Assembly: GCF_002814235.1 (NCBI RefSeq)
Contig: NZ_PHSU01000030.1
Span: 153,130-217,129, forward strand
Length of the DNA: 64,000 nt
Reading direction: 5' to 3'
From: Pseudomonas sp. QS1027
Lineage (GTDB): Bacteria; Pseudomonadota; Gammaproteobacteria; Pseudomonadales; Pseudomonadaceae
Part shown: in pieces, positions 34,986-42,265 of the stretch
Numbering within the stretch: position 1 is the first letter of the stretch
How the letters are laid out: the number at the start of each line of letters is the position of its first letter
Made by a program: the position numbers and the translations under genes
Notes under the pieces: model-generated
The model's input: only the letters and a program-made list of their open reading frames with translations
Told to the model about the DNA's origin: nothing
The model's database searches: none

Positions 34986-35792
34986 TCAGTCGAGTGTGTC
35001 GCTGGTCACATGCCATTTGTCCAGCAGTTGGGCGTAGCTGCCGTCACTGCGCATATCGCTGACGATCTGCTGCACGGCCTTGCTCAGTTGCGGATCGTCC
35101 TTGCGAATCCCAAGGCCAGTGAGAATCCGACTGAAGGCCGGCACGCCTTCTTCGAACAGATCGGGGGCCATGGCGGCGTAGTAGCCGGCGGTTTCCACGG
35201 TGGTGCCATAGGCGTCGACCTGGCTGATACGCAGGGCCTGGAAGGCATCGGTGTCGGTGTTGTAGACCACCAGCTTCATCGGCGCCTTGCCGGCCTTGGC
35301 CAGGGTATCGTTCTCGGCGTCGAGCAGGGTCTTGATGGTCGAGCCATTGAGCACCGCCACCTTGTGCCCGGAGAGATCGTCGAGGGCCTTGATGTGCTTG
35401 GGATTGCCCTTGGGCACCACCACCGACTGGCTGGAATACATGTAGTTGACGATGTCGATCACTTCTCGCCGTTCGGGTTTGTCGAACAGTTGGTCGACGA
35501 TCATGTCGCATTGTTGCGCCAACAGAGCCGGCAGCAGCCCGGAGAAGGGAATCACCCGCCATTGCACGGTTTTGTTGTCCAGCCGTTTGGCGATTTCCAG
35601 GCCCAGGTCGATGGTCAGGCCCTTGGGCTTCTGGGCCTCGTCGAACGACACCAGCGGGGGTGAGTCCATGCCCGAGCAATAGGTCAGTTTGGCGACCTTC
35701 TGCAAACGCTCCGGCACCTGGGGCGCGGCAACCGCCCCCTGCACCAGCAGCACCAGGGATACAGCGGCAAACAACACGCGGGGTTTATGCAT
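34986..35792 (-). CDS. Polar amino acid ABC transporter periplasmic binding protein
   Basis: 268 aa from the ATG at 35792, which has AGGAG 9 nt upstream. The signal peptide is LFAAVSLVLLVQGAVA. The mature region begins PQVPERLQKVAKLTYCSGMDSPPLVSFDEAQ, then GLTIDLGLEIAKRL and the C-terminal MRSDGSYAQLLDKWHV, the pattern of family 3 binding proteins. Ligand is unknown; gamma-glutamyl amino acids or related dipeptides fit the neighbouring transferase. Confidence 0.93.
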   Translation of the reverse strand: MHKPRVLFAAVSLVLLVQGAVAAPQVPERLQKVAKLTYCSGMDSPPLVSFDEAQKPKGLTIDLGLEIAKRLDNKTVQWRVIPFSGLLPALLAQQCDMIVDQLFDKPERREVIDIVNYMYSSQSVVVPKGNPKHIKALDDLSGHKVAVLNGSTIKTLLDAENDTLAKAGKAPMKLVVYNTDTDAFQALRISQVDAYGTTVETAGYYAAMAPDLFEEGVPAFSRILTGLGIRKDDPQLSKAVQQIVSDMRSDGSYAQLLDKWHVTSDTLD

Positions 35793-35847
35793 GACCAGAC
35801 ACTCCTGTTCGTTGATAACGGGGGCAGTACTCGAAGTCAAAACACGG

Positions 35848-35863
35848 CCGGGCTTGAGCCCGG
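35848..35863. terminator. Hairpin between gntR and the ABC operon
   Basis: Perfect 6 bp stem CCGGGC-TTGA-GCCCGG immediately after the GntR stop (minus strand), followed on that strand by CCGTGTTTT. The opposite strand has a longer T-run. Probably ends gntR transcription. Confidence 0.55.
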
Positions 35864-35865
35864 TT

Positions 35866-36534
35866 CTATTTTTTCGTTTGCAGAAAATCGATCAACGCCG
35901 GCACCGTGCCCTCGATGTGCAGGCGCACCACGGCCTCGGCGCGTGCTGCATCGCCCGCGCGAATCGCGTCGAGGATCACCACGTGCTCCTGGCGGGCGCT
36001 CAAGGGTTTTTCGCTGTGTTGCAGCCACAGGCGCATCGGCGCCTCGATCAGCGAATAGAGGGCCGATATCTGCTTCATCAGCCGTGGCCGGCCGCTGAGG
36101 CTGCAAAGGTATTCGTGGAAGGCCCGATGCCGGCTGACCCACTCGGCGCTTTCGTCGCGGTAGTCGTCCATCTCGTCGAGCATCCGTTCCAGGGCCGCCA
36201 ACTGGCGTTCGCCGATCTTCGGCACAGCCACGCGGATCGCCAGGCCTTCGAGGGCACTGCGCATATCGAAGACTTCCTGCAGTTCGTCGAACTCCAGGCC
36301 GCTGACAATCGCCCCGCGATTGGGCCGCAAGGTCACCAGGCCCTGGGCGTCCAGGCGGCGAAAGGCTTCGCGCACCGGCATGCGGCTCATGCCGATCTCG
36401 CCGGCGATGTCCTCGGCGATCAGCCGGTCGCCCTTGCGGTAGCGACCGCAACAGATCGCCTCCAGCAGAAAGGTATAAGCCTCCTCTTCGGCGGTTTGGG
36501 GCTGACGCTCAACGTAAGTGGGGGTGAACTGCAT
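35866..36534 (-). CDS. GntR/FadR-type transcriptional regulator
   Basis: 222 aa from MQFTPTYVERQPQTAEEEAY at 36534. The N-terminal winged HTH (about 15-75) includes LIAEDIAGEIGMSRMPVREAFRRLDAQGLV. The C-terminal FCD domain (about 85-210) has the metal-binding acids and histidines, DMRSALEGLAIR, RAFHEYL and QEHVVILDAI. It lies upstream of the amino acid ABC/gamma-glutamyltransferase genes on the same strand and probably represses them. An inverted repeat in front of its own start suggests autoregulation. Confidence 0.9.
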   Translation of the reverse strand: MQFTPTYVERQPQTAEEEAYTFLLEAICCGRYRKGDRLIAEDIAGEIGMSRMPVREAFRRLDAQGLVTLRPNRGAIVSGLEFDELQEVFDMRSALEGLAIRVAVPKIGERQLAALERMLDEMDDYRDESAEWVSRHRAFHEYLCSLSGRPRLMKQISALYSLIEAPMRLWLQHSEKPLSARQEHVVILDAIRAGDAARAEAVVRLHIEGTVPALIDFLQTKK

Positions 36535-36551
36535 GGGGAAGCACCTTTGTC

Positions 36552-36583
36552 TTTTTGTATCCAATTATCCACGAATACAAAAA
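36552..36583. promoter_or_regulatory. Candidate operator of the GntR regulator
   Basis: Perfect inverted repeat TTTTTGTAT / ATACAAAAA with a 14 bp spacer, 18-49 bp upstream of the gntR start. Size and position fit an autoregulatory FadR-type operator. Confidence 0.6.
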
Positions 36584-36750
36584 AAGCATAAGTCATGCCA
36601 GCTTCCCGCAAGCGCATTCAACGGTTTGATGGGAATAGGCTTTTGTCAGAAGCCTGGGTTTTCGGGAGGAGGCGCCGTGGCGGCGGAGTGCTACAAAAGC
36701 GCGCAGCGACGCGCCAAAGGAGTGAAGCAAAGTATCCGGTAACACATCGG

Positions 36751-37005
36751 CTAGCGGGCGACGGAACCGCGCTCGGCCTTGAGCATATTGGACTCAAGGT
36801 CCTCAAGCAGTTCTTCAAGCAGTCGCAGTGCCCCTTCGCGCTGGTGCAACACGCTCAGGGAAATGCCCGTGACCATCAGGTCGACCCGCCCGGTCTCGGG
36901 GTCATAGACCCTGACACTCAGCGAAGCCTCGCCCAGCACACACTCACAGGCCAGGGGCGCAAAGCCCTTTTCGAGCAAGCTACGTAATTCCGTTAGAGAG
37001 AGCAC
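36751..37005 (-). CDS. DUF1652 family protein
   Basis: 84 aa small soluble protein of a Pseudomonas-specific family. The recognisable pattern is ELRSLLEKGFAPLACECVLG, then a beta segment SLSVRVYDPETGRVDLMVTG and a C-terminal helix REGALRLLEELLEDLES. It is transcribed alone from the 129 bp interval behind the PAS-LuxR gene, which contains a 21 bp near-palindrome. Function is unknown. Confidence 0.8.
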   Translation of the reverse strand: MLSLTELRSLLEKGFAPLACECVLGEASLSVRVYDPETGRVDLMVTGISLSVLHQREGALRLLEELLEDLESNMLKAERGSVAR

Positions 37006-37104
37006 ACCGGTGAGTCCCGTACCTGGTTATTCGTTACACAGGCGGCCCGCCCGCGCGTCAGGCAACCATGCTAAGAAAAATCACGGGGTTCATACACTTG
37101 TATA

Positions 37105-37125
37105 TGCACTAGTGGCACTGGTGCA
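37105..37125. promoter_or_regulatory. 21 bp near-perfect palindrome
   Basis: TGCACTAGTG-G-CACTGGTGCA pairs at nine of ten positions around one central base. It lies 100-120 bp upstream of the DUF1652 start and 10 bp beyond the LuxR gene stop. The single-base centre favours a protein operator over an RNA hairpin. Confidence 0.45.
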
Positions 37126-37134
37126 TTTGCACTG

Positions 37135-38622
37135 TCAGCGTTTGTCCCGGGTGACAAACAGGCCACGTTCGCGCGCCCAGACAATCGCCTCGCTACGGCT
37201 ATGCACGTCGAGCTTGGAGTACACCGTGGCAACGTGATTGCGCACGGTATTGAGGGCCAGTTCGAGTCGTGCGGCAATTTCCTTGTCCGCCAGGCCCTCG
37301 CAGATCAGGCCCAGCACATCGCGCTCGCGCGGGGTCAGGTCACCGAAGGAAAAGCTCGCCAGGTTGGGTGCGCTGACACTTTTCACCGTGGCGAGCTTTT
37401 CGATCAGCTTCTGGCTGAACCAGGACGCGTCCTGCATCACCGCCTCGATGGCCGCCACCAGCTCCAGCTCCGAACGCTTGCGCTCGGTGATATTGGTCAG
37501 CACCAGCAGGTAGCAAGGCGCGTCCTGGATCACCACGGTGTCGGCCGACAGCACGCAGTCGATGGGCTCACCGTTTTTCTGGCGGATCCTGAGGTCCAGG
37601 CCCTCCAGGCTGCCGGCCTTTCCCAGGGCCGCGAACAGCCGTTCGCAGACCACCCCGTCCTCGATAAATCCTACGGCCTGGATACTGTGCCCGAGCAATT
37701 CCTCGGCGGGATAACCGGTGATGTTGAGGAAGGCTTCGTTGGCGTCCATCAACTGCTGGTTGTCCGCACTGCAGATCAGGGTCGGTACCGGCGTCAGGCG
37801 AAAAGCCTTGGCAAAACGCTCCTCGCTCTGGCGCAAGGCGATTTCGATCTTGCGCCGCGGCTCCAGGTCCATGAAGGAAAACAACATGCAATTGTCCTCG
37901 TGGATATCCAGGGGCTGGCCAGCGACGATCACCAGCTTGCTGCCACCGTCCGCCAGCCTTATCTCGGCCTGCATTTGCGGAATGGTTGCACCCTCCCCCA
38001 GGCGCTGGATGGCCAGGTCCCGGCGCTCGGCGTCTTCGAGCACGTCCAGTTCGTAGACCGAGCGGCCGATGACCTGTTCGCGGGTATAGCCGGTCATTTC
38101 CAGGAAGCCCTGGTTGACCTTGACGTAGCGCAGGTCACTGAGCCGACAGATCACCGCCGGTGCCGGGTTGGCACTGAAGGCTTTCTCGAAGCGCTGTTCG
38201 GCACTGGCCCAGTCGGTGGCGTTGCTGATGATCAGCACCAGGGACTCGGGAGTGCCGGCCCGGTCAGTCAGGATCATGCTGCTGATACGCAGCACGCACA
38301 GGGGCGTCTCCTCATCGGCCTGGATGCTCATCTCGACCACCACATCGTTAAAGGTCTCGCCATTGGCGACCCGGGCGATGGGGTATTGGTCGGCGCTCAG
38401 CGGATGGTTGTTGCGATACCGCAGGTGGAAACGTTCCTGATACTGCTCGGCATTGGCGCCCAGTTCGCTGAGCTGGCTGACGCCATGCATCGCCAGTGCG
38501 GCATCGTTGGCCCAGAGAATGCTCTGATCGACCTCGATCAGGATCACGCCCTCGGACAGACCGGCGATGATCTGCTGCAATTGACGGCGATTGGTTTCGG
38601 TTGCTAGGACATCCTGGCTCAT
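37135..38622 (-). CDS. Multi-PAS LuxR-family transcriptional regulator
   Basis: 495 aa from MSQDVLATETNRRQLQQII at 38622, with GGGAG upstream. Three PAS domains are visible at about residues 15-135, 145-265 and 275-395 (VIWRs such as ILWANDAALAMHGV, VKVNQGFLEMTGY and LMDANEAFLNITGYPAEEL). After a linker with ITERKRSELELVAAIEAV, the C-terminal HTH (about 425-490) reads LTPRERDVLGLICEGLADKE. It is a soluble sensor-regulator that probably senses a small ligand or redox state through PAS. Targets are unknown. Confidence 0.9.
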   Translation of the reverse strand: MSQDVLATETNRRQLQQIIAGLSEGVILIEVDQSILWANDAALAMHGVSQLSELGANAEQYQERFHLRYRNNHPLSADQYPIARVANGETFNDVVVEMSIQADEETPLCVLRISSMILTDRAGTPESLVLIISNATDWASAEQRFEKAFSANPAPAVICRLSDLRYVKVNQGFLEMTGYTREQVIGRSVYELDVLEDAERRDLAIQRLGEGATIPQMQAEIRLADGGSKLVIVAGQPLDIHEDNCMLFSFMDLEPRRKIEIALRQSEERFAKAFRLTPVPTLICSADNQQLMDANEAFLNITGYPAEELLGHSIQAVGFIEDGVVCERLFAALGKAGSLEGLDLRIRQKNGEPIDCVLSADTVVIQDAPCYLLVLTNITERKRSELELVAAIEAVMQDASWFSQKLIEKLATVKSVSAPNLASFSFGDLTPRERDVLGLICEGLADKEIAARLELALNTVRNHVATVYSKLDVHSRSEAIVWARERGLFVTRDKR

Positions 38623-38747
38623 TGTTTCTCCCAAGGGGTTTGGCGGTCGATGCCGGCTCCCACAGGGTTTGCGGTGCTCGTTCGGCGGGGTCAATTCTCT
38701 GACCCCGGCAGCCCGCGCAAGTGCAGTCGGAAAAAATTTCCGGCCGG

Positions 38748-39470
38748 TCAGTGTTGCAATGAAGCACTGATCCAGTTTTTCAGATCCTCGACTTCGCTGG
38801 CGCTGATGGTGTGGCCGACGCCGGGATAGGAATGAAACTCCGGTTCGATGGACAGGCCCTTCAGCACGCCCAGGGCCTCGGTCGCCCCTGCGTAAGGCAC
38901 CTGCGGATCGGCGGTGCCGTGACCGATAAAGACCTTCAAGCCGGCGTACTTCGTCCCGCCCTTGAGCTCCGCGCGCAACGCCGGCAGCACCCGACCGCTG
39001 AGGGAAGCGATACCGCGCAGGACCTCGGGATGCCGCAGCGCAACCTCATAGGTCATCATCGCGCCCTGGCTGAAACCCACCAGGAACACCTTGTCGGGCT
39101 GGGTGTGATACTTCTGGGTGACCCGGGTAACAAAGTCGGTGATGGCCGCGGCGCTCTGCAGCAGATCGTCGCTGTCGCCGTCGTACTGCGCCGCCCCGAC
39201 CTTCTTGTGGAACCACTGGTAGGCCCCCAGGTCCAGCTCCAGGCGGCCGCGCACCGAAAGCACGGTGTAGTTGGCCGGCAGGTCGTCCTTGATACCGAAC
39301 AGATCGTCTTCGTTGCTGCCGTAACCATGCAGGAAGATCACCAGCGGCTGGTCGTGGGTATCGGCATTGGCCTGGGCCTGGTAGGTCAACGGCATATCGG
39401 CGAGCAGTTCGGCCTGTGCCGCCGATGCGGTGCAGGCCAGCAACAAGGCCAGGGCCAGGGGTTTGAGCAT
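38748..39470 (-). CDS. Exported esterase/phospholipase-like alpha/beta hydrolase
   Basis: 240 aa from MLKPLALALLLACTASAAQA, a clear signal peptide. The alpha/beta hydrolase fold resembles carboxylesterase/phospholipase family 2: oxyanion strand LVIFLHGYGSNEDDL, nucleophile Ser in GFSQGAMM, Asp in HGTADPQVP and His in GVGHTIS. The protein should act in the periplasm. It lies 68 bp after the purine nucleoside permease-type gene on the same strand. Confidence 0.9.
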   Translation of the reverse strand: MLKPLALALLLACTASAAQAELLADMPLTYQAQANADTHDQPLVIFLHGYGSNEDDLFGIKDDLPANYTVLSVRGRLELDLGAYQWFHKKVGAAQYDGDSDDLLQSAAAITDFVTRVTQKYHTQPDKVFLVGFSQGAMMTYEVALRHPEVLRGIASLSGRVLPALRAELKGGTKYAGLKVFIGHGTADPQVPYAGATEALGVLKGLSIEPEFHSYPGVGHTISASEVEDLKNWISASLQH

Positions 39471-39538
39471 GGTCGGGGGTCTCCGGGCGATCGGTGGGAC
39501 GCCCAGCTTAGCACTGGCGCCGCGCCCCACCGAACCAC

Positions 39539-40576
39539 TCAGTTCTCGGGAACGCCCTGCTCCCAGGCTTTCCAGTTGCCGAGGATCGCCTGCACCAACG
39601 GGTTGCCCGCGCGGTAGAGGTTTTCCAGGGCCGGGACAAAACCACCCTGGTCGGCGTACTTGAGCAGGTTGTCGACTTCGCTATAGCCCGGATACGGCCG
39701 GTCGAAATCCGAGCCGGCACGCACCACGGCCAGGCGATTGATGTCCACCCGCCCGGCCTTGCTCGCCCGCAGCAGGGCCTCGTAGGTGGAGTTGTCTTCC
39801 TGCTGGGTGGTGCAGTAGACGCCCTTGTTGTCCGTCAGCAAGCGGGTCCAGACCTCGGCCCGCTCGCTCAGGCGTGTCCCGGAAAACCAGGTGTTACCCG
39901 CCAGGGTGTCGCAGCGGGTCACGACCGGCGGCTGGTTGGCCGGCGCATAAGGGTATTTGACCCGCCAGGCCGCGGATTCCTTGCTCTCGCTCAAGGTCAC
40001 TTGATGCGACAGGGCAAACGCCTTGGCCTGCAGCCTGGGGTTGAGCTCGAAGACTTCGGTCTTGTAGTCCAGCGGCGGTTTCTCGTTCGGGCCTCGGGTG
40101 TTGATGCCAATGTAGCCGGTGGGCCAGTCTTTCGGCGCGTCCCGCGAGTCCAGCTCCCACTGGGTGCCGAACTCCACCAGGTAGTGGGCCCAGGCCGCCG
40201 TGCCGATGGTGCCTTGATGGGGGTTGATCCCGGCAATCCCGGCAATCAGGAAATATGACTGGCGCAGGTCGAACTGCGGTGACAACGCCAGGGCCAGGGT
40301 CGAGGCGGCGGCGTTGGTCTGGCCCATGCCGGTCACCAGCAGGCAGGTGTCCTGGTCATTGCAATGAATGTTCGGGTACTCGGCGCTGAGGCCTGGTACC
40401 GGGATTTCATGCTTGAGGGCCAGACGCTCGATCCAGGCCTGCGCTTCCGGCGCGAACATGGTGATCAGCATGACCTTGGGCTTGATCGGCGAGGCCGGTG
40501 CGGCCCAGGTTGGCTGTCCGGCCAGGCTGCCGAGCAGCACGCCGGCGATAAGGGAGTGACGAATCACAGTGCGCAT
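39539..40576 (-). CDS. Purine nucleoside permease-type protein (NUP family)
   Basis: 345 aa from MRTVIRHSLIAGVLLGSLAG. It has a signal peptide (ending QPTWA) and no long membrane span. Sequence features match the NUP family: KVMLITMFAPEAQAW near the start, VTGMGQTNAAASTLALAL, then YFLIAGIAGINPHQGTIGTAAWA and NSTYEALLRASKAGRVDINR. Despite the family name the fold resembles nucleoside phosphorylases, so it is likely a periplasmic nucleoside-binding or -cleaving protein. It lies 23 bp after a Tsx-like channel gene. Confidence 0.9.
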   Translation of the reverse strand: MRTVIRHSLIAGVLLGSLAGQPTWAAPASPIKPKVMLITMFAPEAQAWIERLALKHEIPVPGLSAEYPNIHCNDQDTCLLVTGMGQTNAAASTLALALSPQFDLRQSYFLIAGIAGINPHQGTIGTAAWAHYLVEFGTQWELDSRDAPKDWPTGYIGINTRGPNEKPPLDYKTEVFELNPRLQAKAFALSHQVTLSESKESAAWRVKYPYAPANQPPVVTRCDTLAGNTWFSGTRLSERAEVWTRLLTDNKGVYCTTQQEDNSTYEALLRASKAGRVDINRLAVVRAGSDFDRPYPGYSEVDNLLKYADQGGFVPALENLYRAGNPLVQAILGNWKAWEQGVPEN

Positions 40577-40599
40577 GGACGCTCCTATTAACGAGGGTT

Positions 40600-41580
40600 T
40601 CAGAATTGGTAGCCGACGCCGGCGTAATAACCCCAGCCGTTGGAGCGGGCGCGGAAGTCGTCGTCGCCAAAATTCAGCTGACTGCCATCGCGCCAGTTGC
40701 CGCCGTTGTGGAAGTAGCGTCCCACCAGCGTAAAGCGCAAATGTGTAAAGGAATACAGCAGCACGTTGGTCGCCACCGTGGCGTTGGCGGTACGCGCCGG
40801 ATCGGTCTTGTGCAGGTCGGAGCCGAAATCGAAGTTGGTGAAGCCGATGTAGGTCAGCGACGCGCCATTGCCGAAGTGGTCGATGGGCACGATGTACTTG
40901 AGCTGGGCACGGTAGCCGTCCCACGAATACTCGTTGCTCGCCCCATAGTTCTCCCACTGGTAGCGCCCGTAGAAGTTGGCCGACAGATTGACCCGCGAAT
41001 GGGTGTCGATATCGGCGCCGAGGCCGCTGTAGAGGGTATTGGCGCGGTTGGCGGTGCGACTGCCGTGGTCATAGATCCAGTCGAAGGCCACATACCATTC
41101 CTTGAACGGTCCGATCGCCAGGCTGCGTCCGCTCAGGGAGTCGATGGAGATGCGCGGTTCGTGCTCCATGAAGACCGGCGAGCCGTGGTCCCAGGCGCCC
41201 TGGTCATGGCTGTTGCCGATGCCGAAGACCTTGGGGATATCGACGTAGCCGTAGAGTTCGAACGGGCCTTTGCGACCGAAGTATTCGTATTCCAGATAGA
41301 CATCGTCGGCCGGGCGTGGCCCGAAGCTGATGTCCTTGCTGCCGATCACCGTCAGGTCCTGGTTGAACCAGTCGGACAGGTAGACACCCTTCTTCGCCGG
41401 CGGGCCGGCATCGGGGCTCAGTGCTTCGCCCTGGGCGGACTCATCGACCGGAGCCGGTTGGGCCTGGGTTTCGCTATGGGTCAGCAGCGCCAGGCTGGCG
41501 CACAGCAGGGATAACGCAAGACGGCTAAAACGCGGGGATGGCACGGCGTGCCGGAACAGCGGCTGGAACAAGACAGACAT
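40600..41580 (-). CDS. tsx: Tsx-like nucleoside-specific outer-membrane channel
   Basis: 326 aa. A signal peptide (LALSLLCASLALLTHSETQA) and a linker rich in Pro/Glu precede the beta-barrel. Barrel strands include DDVYLEYEYFGRKGPFELYGYVDIPKVF, a region conserved in the OmpK/Tsx family, and the protein ends YYAGVGYQF with terminal Phe. It would bring nucleosides across the outer membrane for the adjacent NUP protein. The -10/-35 region must lie in 41581-41660. Confidence 0.9.
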   Translation of the reverse strand: MSVLFQPLFRHAVPSPRFSRLALSLLCASLALLTHSETQAQPAPVDESAQGEALSPDAGPPAKKGVYLSDWFNQDLTVIGSKDISFGPRPADDVYLEYEYFGRKGPFELYGYVDIPKVFGIGNSHDQGAWDHGSPVFMEHEPRISIDSLSGRSLAIGPFKEWYVAFDWIYDHGSRTANRANTLYSGLGADIDTHSRVNLSANFYGRYQWENYGASNEYSWDGYRAQLKYIVPIDHFGNGASLTYIGFTNFDFGSDLHKTDPARTANATVATNVLLYSFTHLRFTLVGRYFHNGGNWRDGSQLNFGDDDFRARSNGWGYYAGVGYQF

Positions 41581-41774
41581 TGAAACTCCCTGTTTTTATA
41601 GTGCTCGGTGGAAATGGCCAGGCGTACCTTCCTCCGATGGTGCGGCACTCCCTGGCCTCACCCATAGCCTTACATAAGCTTTATAAAGCTCCTACAAAAT
41701 ATTGAAATATATGGAAATAGAATATCGAAACTGTCGATTGGGTCAGGTGTTTCGGGGACAAAGGTGAGATCGCG

Positions 41775-41862
41775 ATCGCCAGCAAGCCGGCTCCTACAGG
41801 TTCCGGGCTTGACGGGGGGTCGTAGTGATACACGGACTTGTAGGAGCCGGCTTGCTGGCGAT
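41775..41862. repeat. Inverted pair of Pseudomonas REP elements
   Basis: Two identical 24 bp copies in opposite orientation (41775-41798 and 41839-41862), each containing the REP core TAGGAGCCGGCTTGCTGGCG, with 40 bp between them. Such pairs (REPIN/BIME) are mobilised by RAYT transposases and may form RNA stem-loops at the ends of transcripts. Confidence 0.9.
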
Positions 41863-41922
41863 GGCGCCCGGATAGGCGCCACAAGGCTCATGGGCCCAAT
41901 GACAAGCCAGCGCCTACAAGGA

Positions 41923-42153
41923 TCAAATCGCCTGGAGACGCTCGACGATCTGGTTCTTCACTTTCAGTCGCCGCTCCTTCAGCGTGCGCAACGGATCATC
42001 CGCCGCCTGGGCCGACTCGGCCGCCAGCACTTCCTTGTCGATATCGTCGTACTGATCAAGCAGTTGGTTGAGCCTGGGGTCCTTGCTCCTGTGCTGCGCA
42101 AGCGCCTCCTTGTTCAACTTCAGGTCCGCGAGCAAATCGTGCTTGACCGGCAT
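41923..42153 (-). CDS. DUF465/YdcH family small protein
   Basis: 76 aa from MPVKHDLLADLKLNKEALA, with AGAGGTGA upstream. It is predicted as two antiparallel helices, typical of YdcH: DPRLNQLLDQYDDIDKEVLA and LKERRLKVKNQIVERLQAI. The longer frame upstream is not supported. It is transcribed alone, with the REP pair just beyond its stop. Function is unknown. Confidence 0.85.
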   Translation of the reverse strand: MPVKHDLLADLKLNKEALAQHRSKDPRLNQLLDQYDDIDKEVLAAESAQAADDPLRTLKERRLKVKNQIVERLQAI

Positions 42154-42265
42154 ATCGTCACCTCTTGGGTCTGTGGGCAATACATGAAGCACCAGAGCCG
42201 CCAACTTCATGAAAGGTTCAAGGGGATGTATCCCTAAGCAATAGCACGCCCTGGCCCACCTTGCT

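Noticed and set aside
37105..37130. Possible sigma-54 promoter (TGGCAC near TTGC)
   Set aside because: Spacing between GG and GC is 13 rather than 10 bases, which does not fit the consensus.
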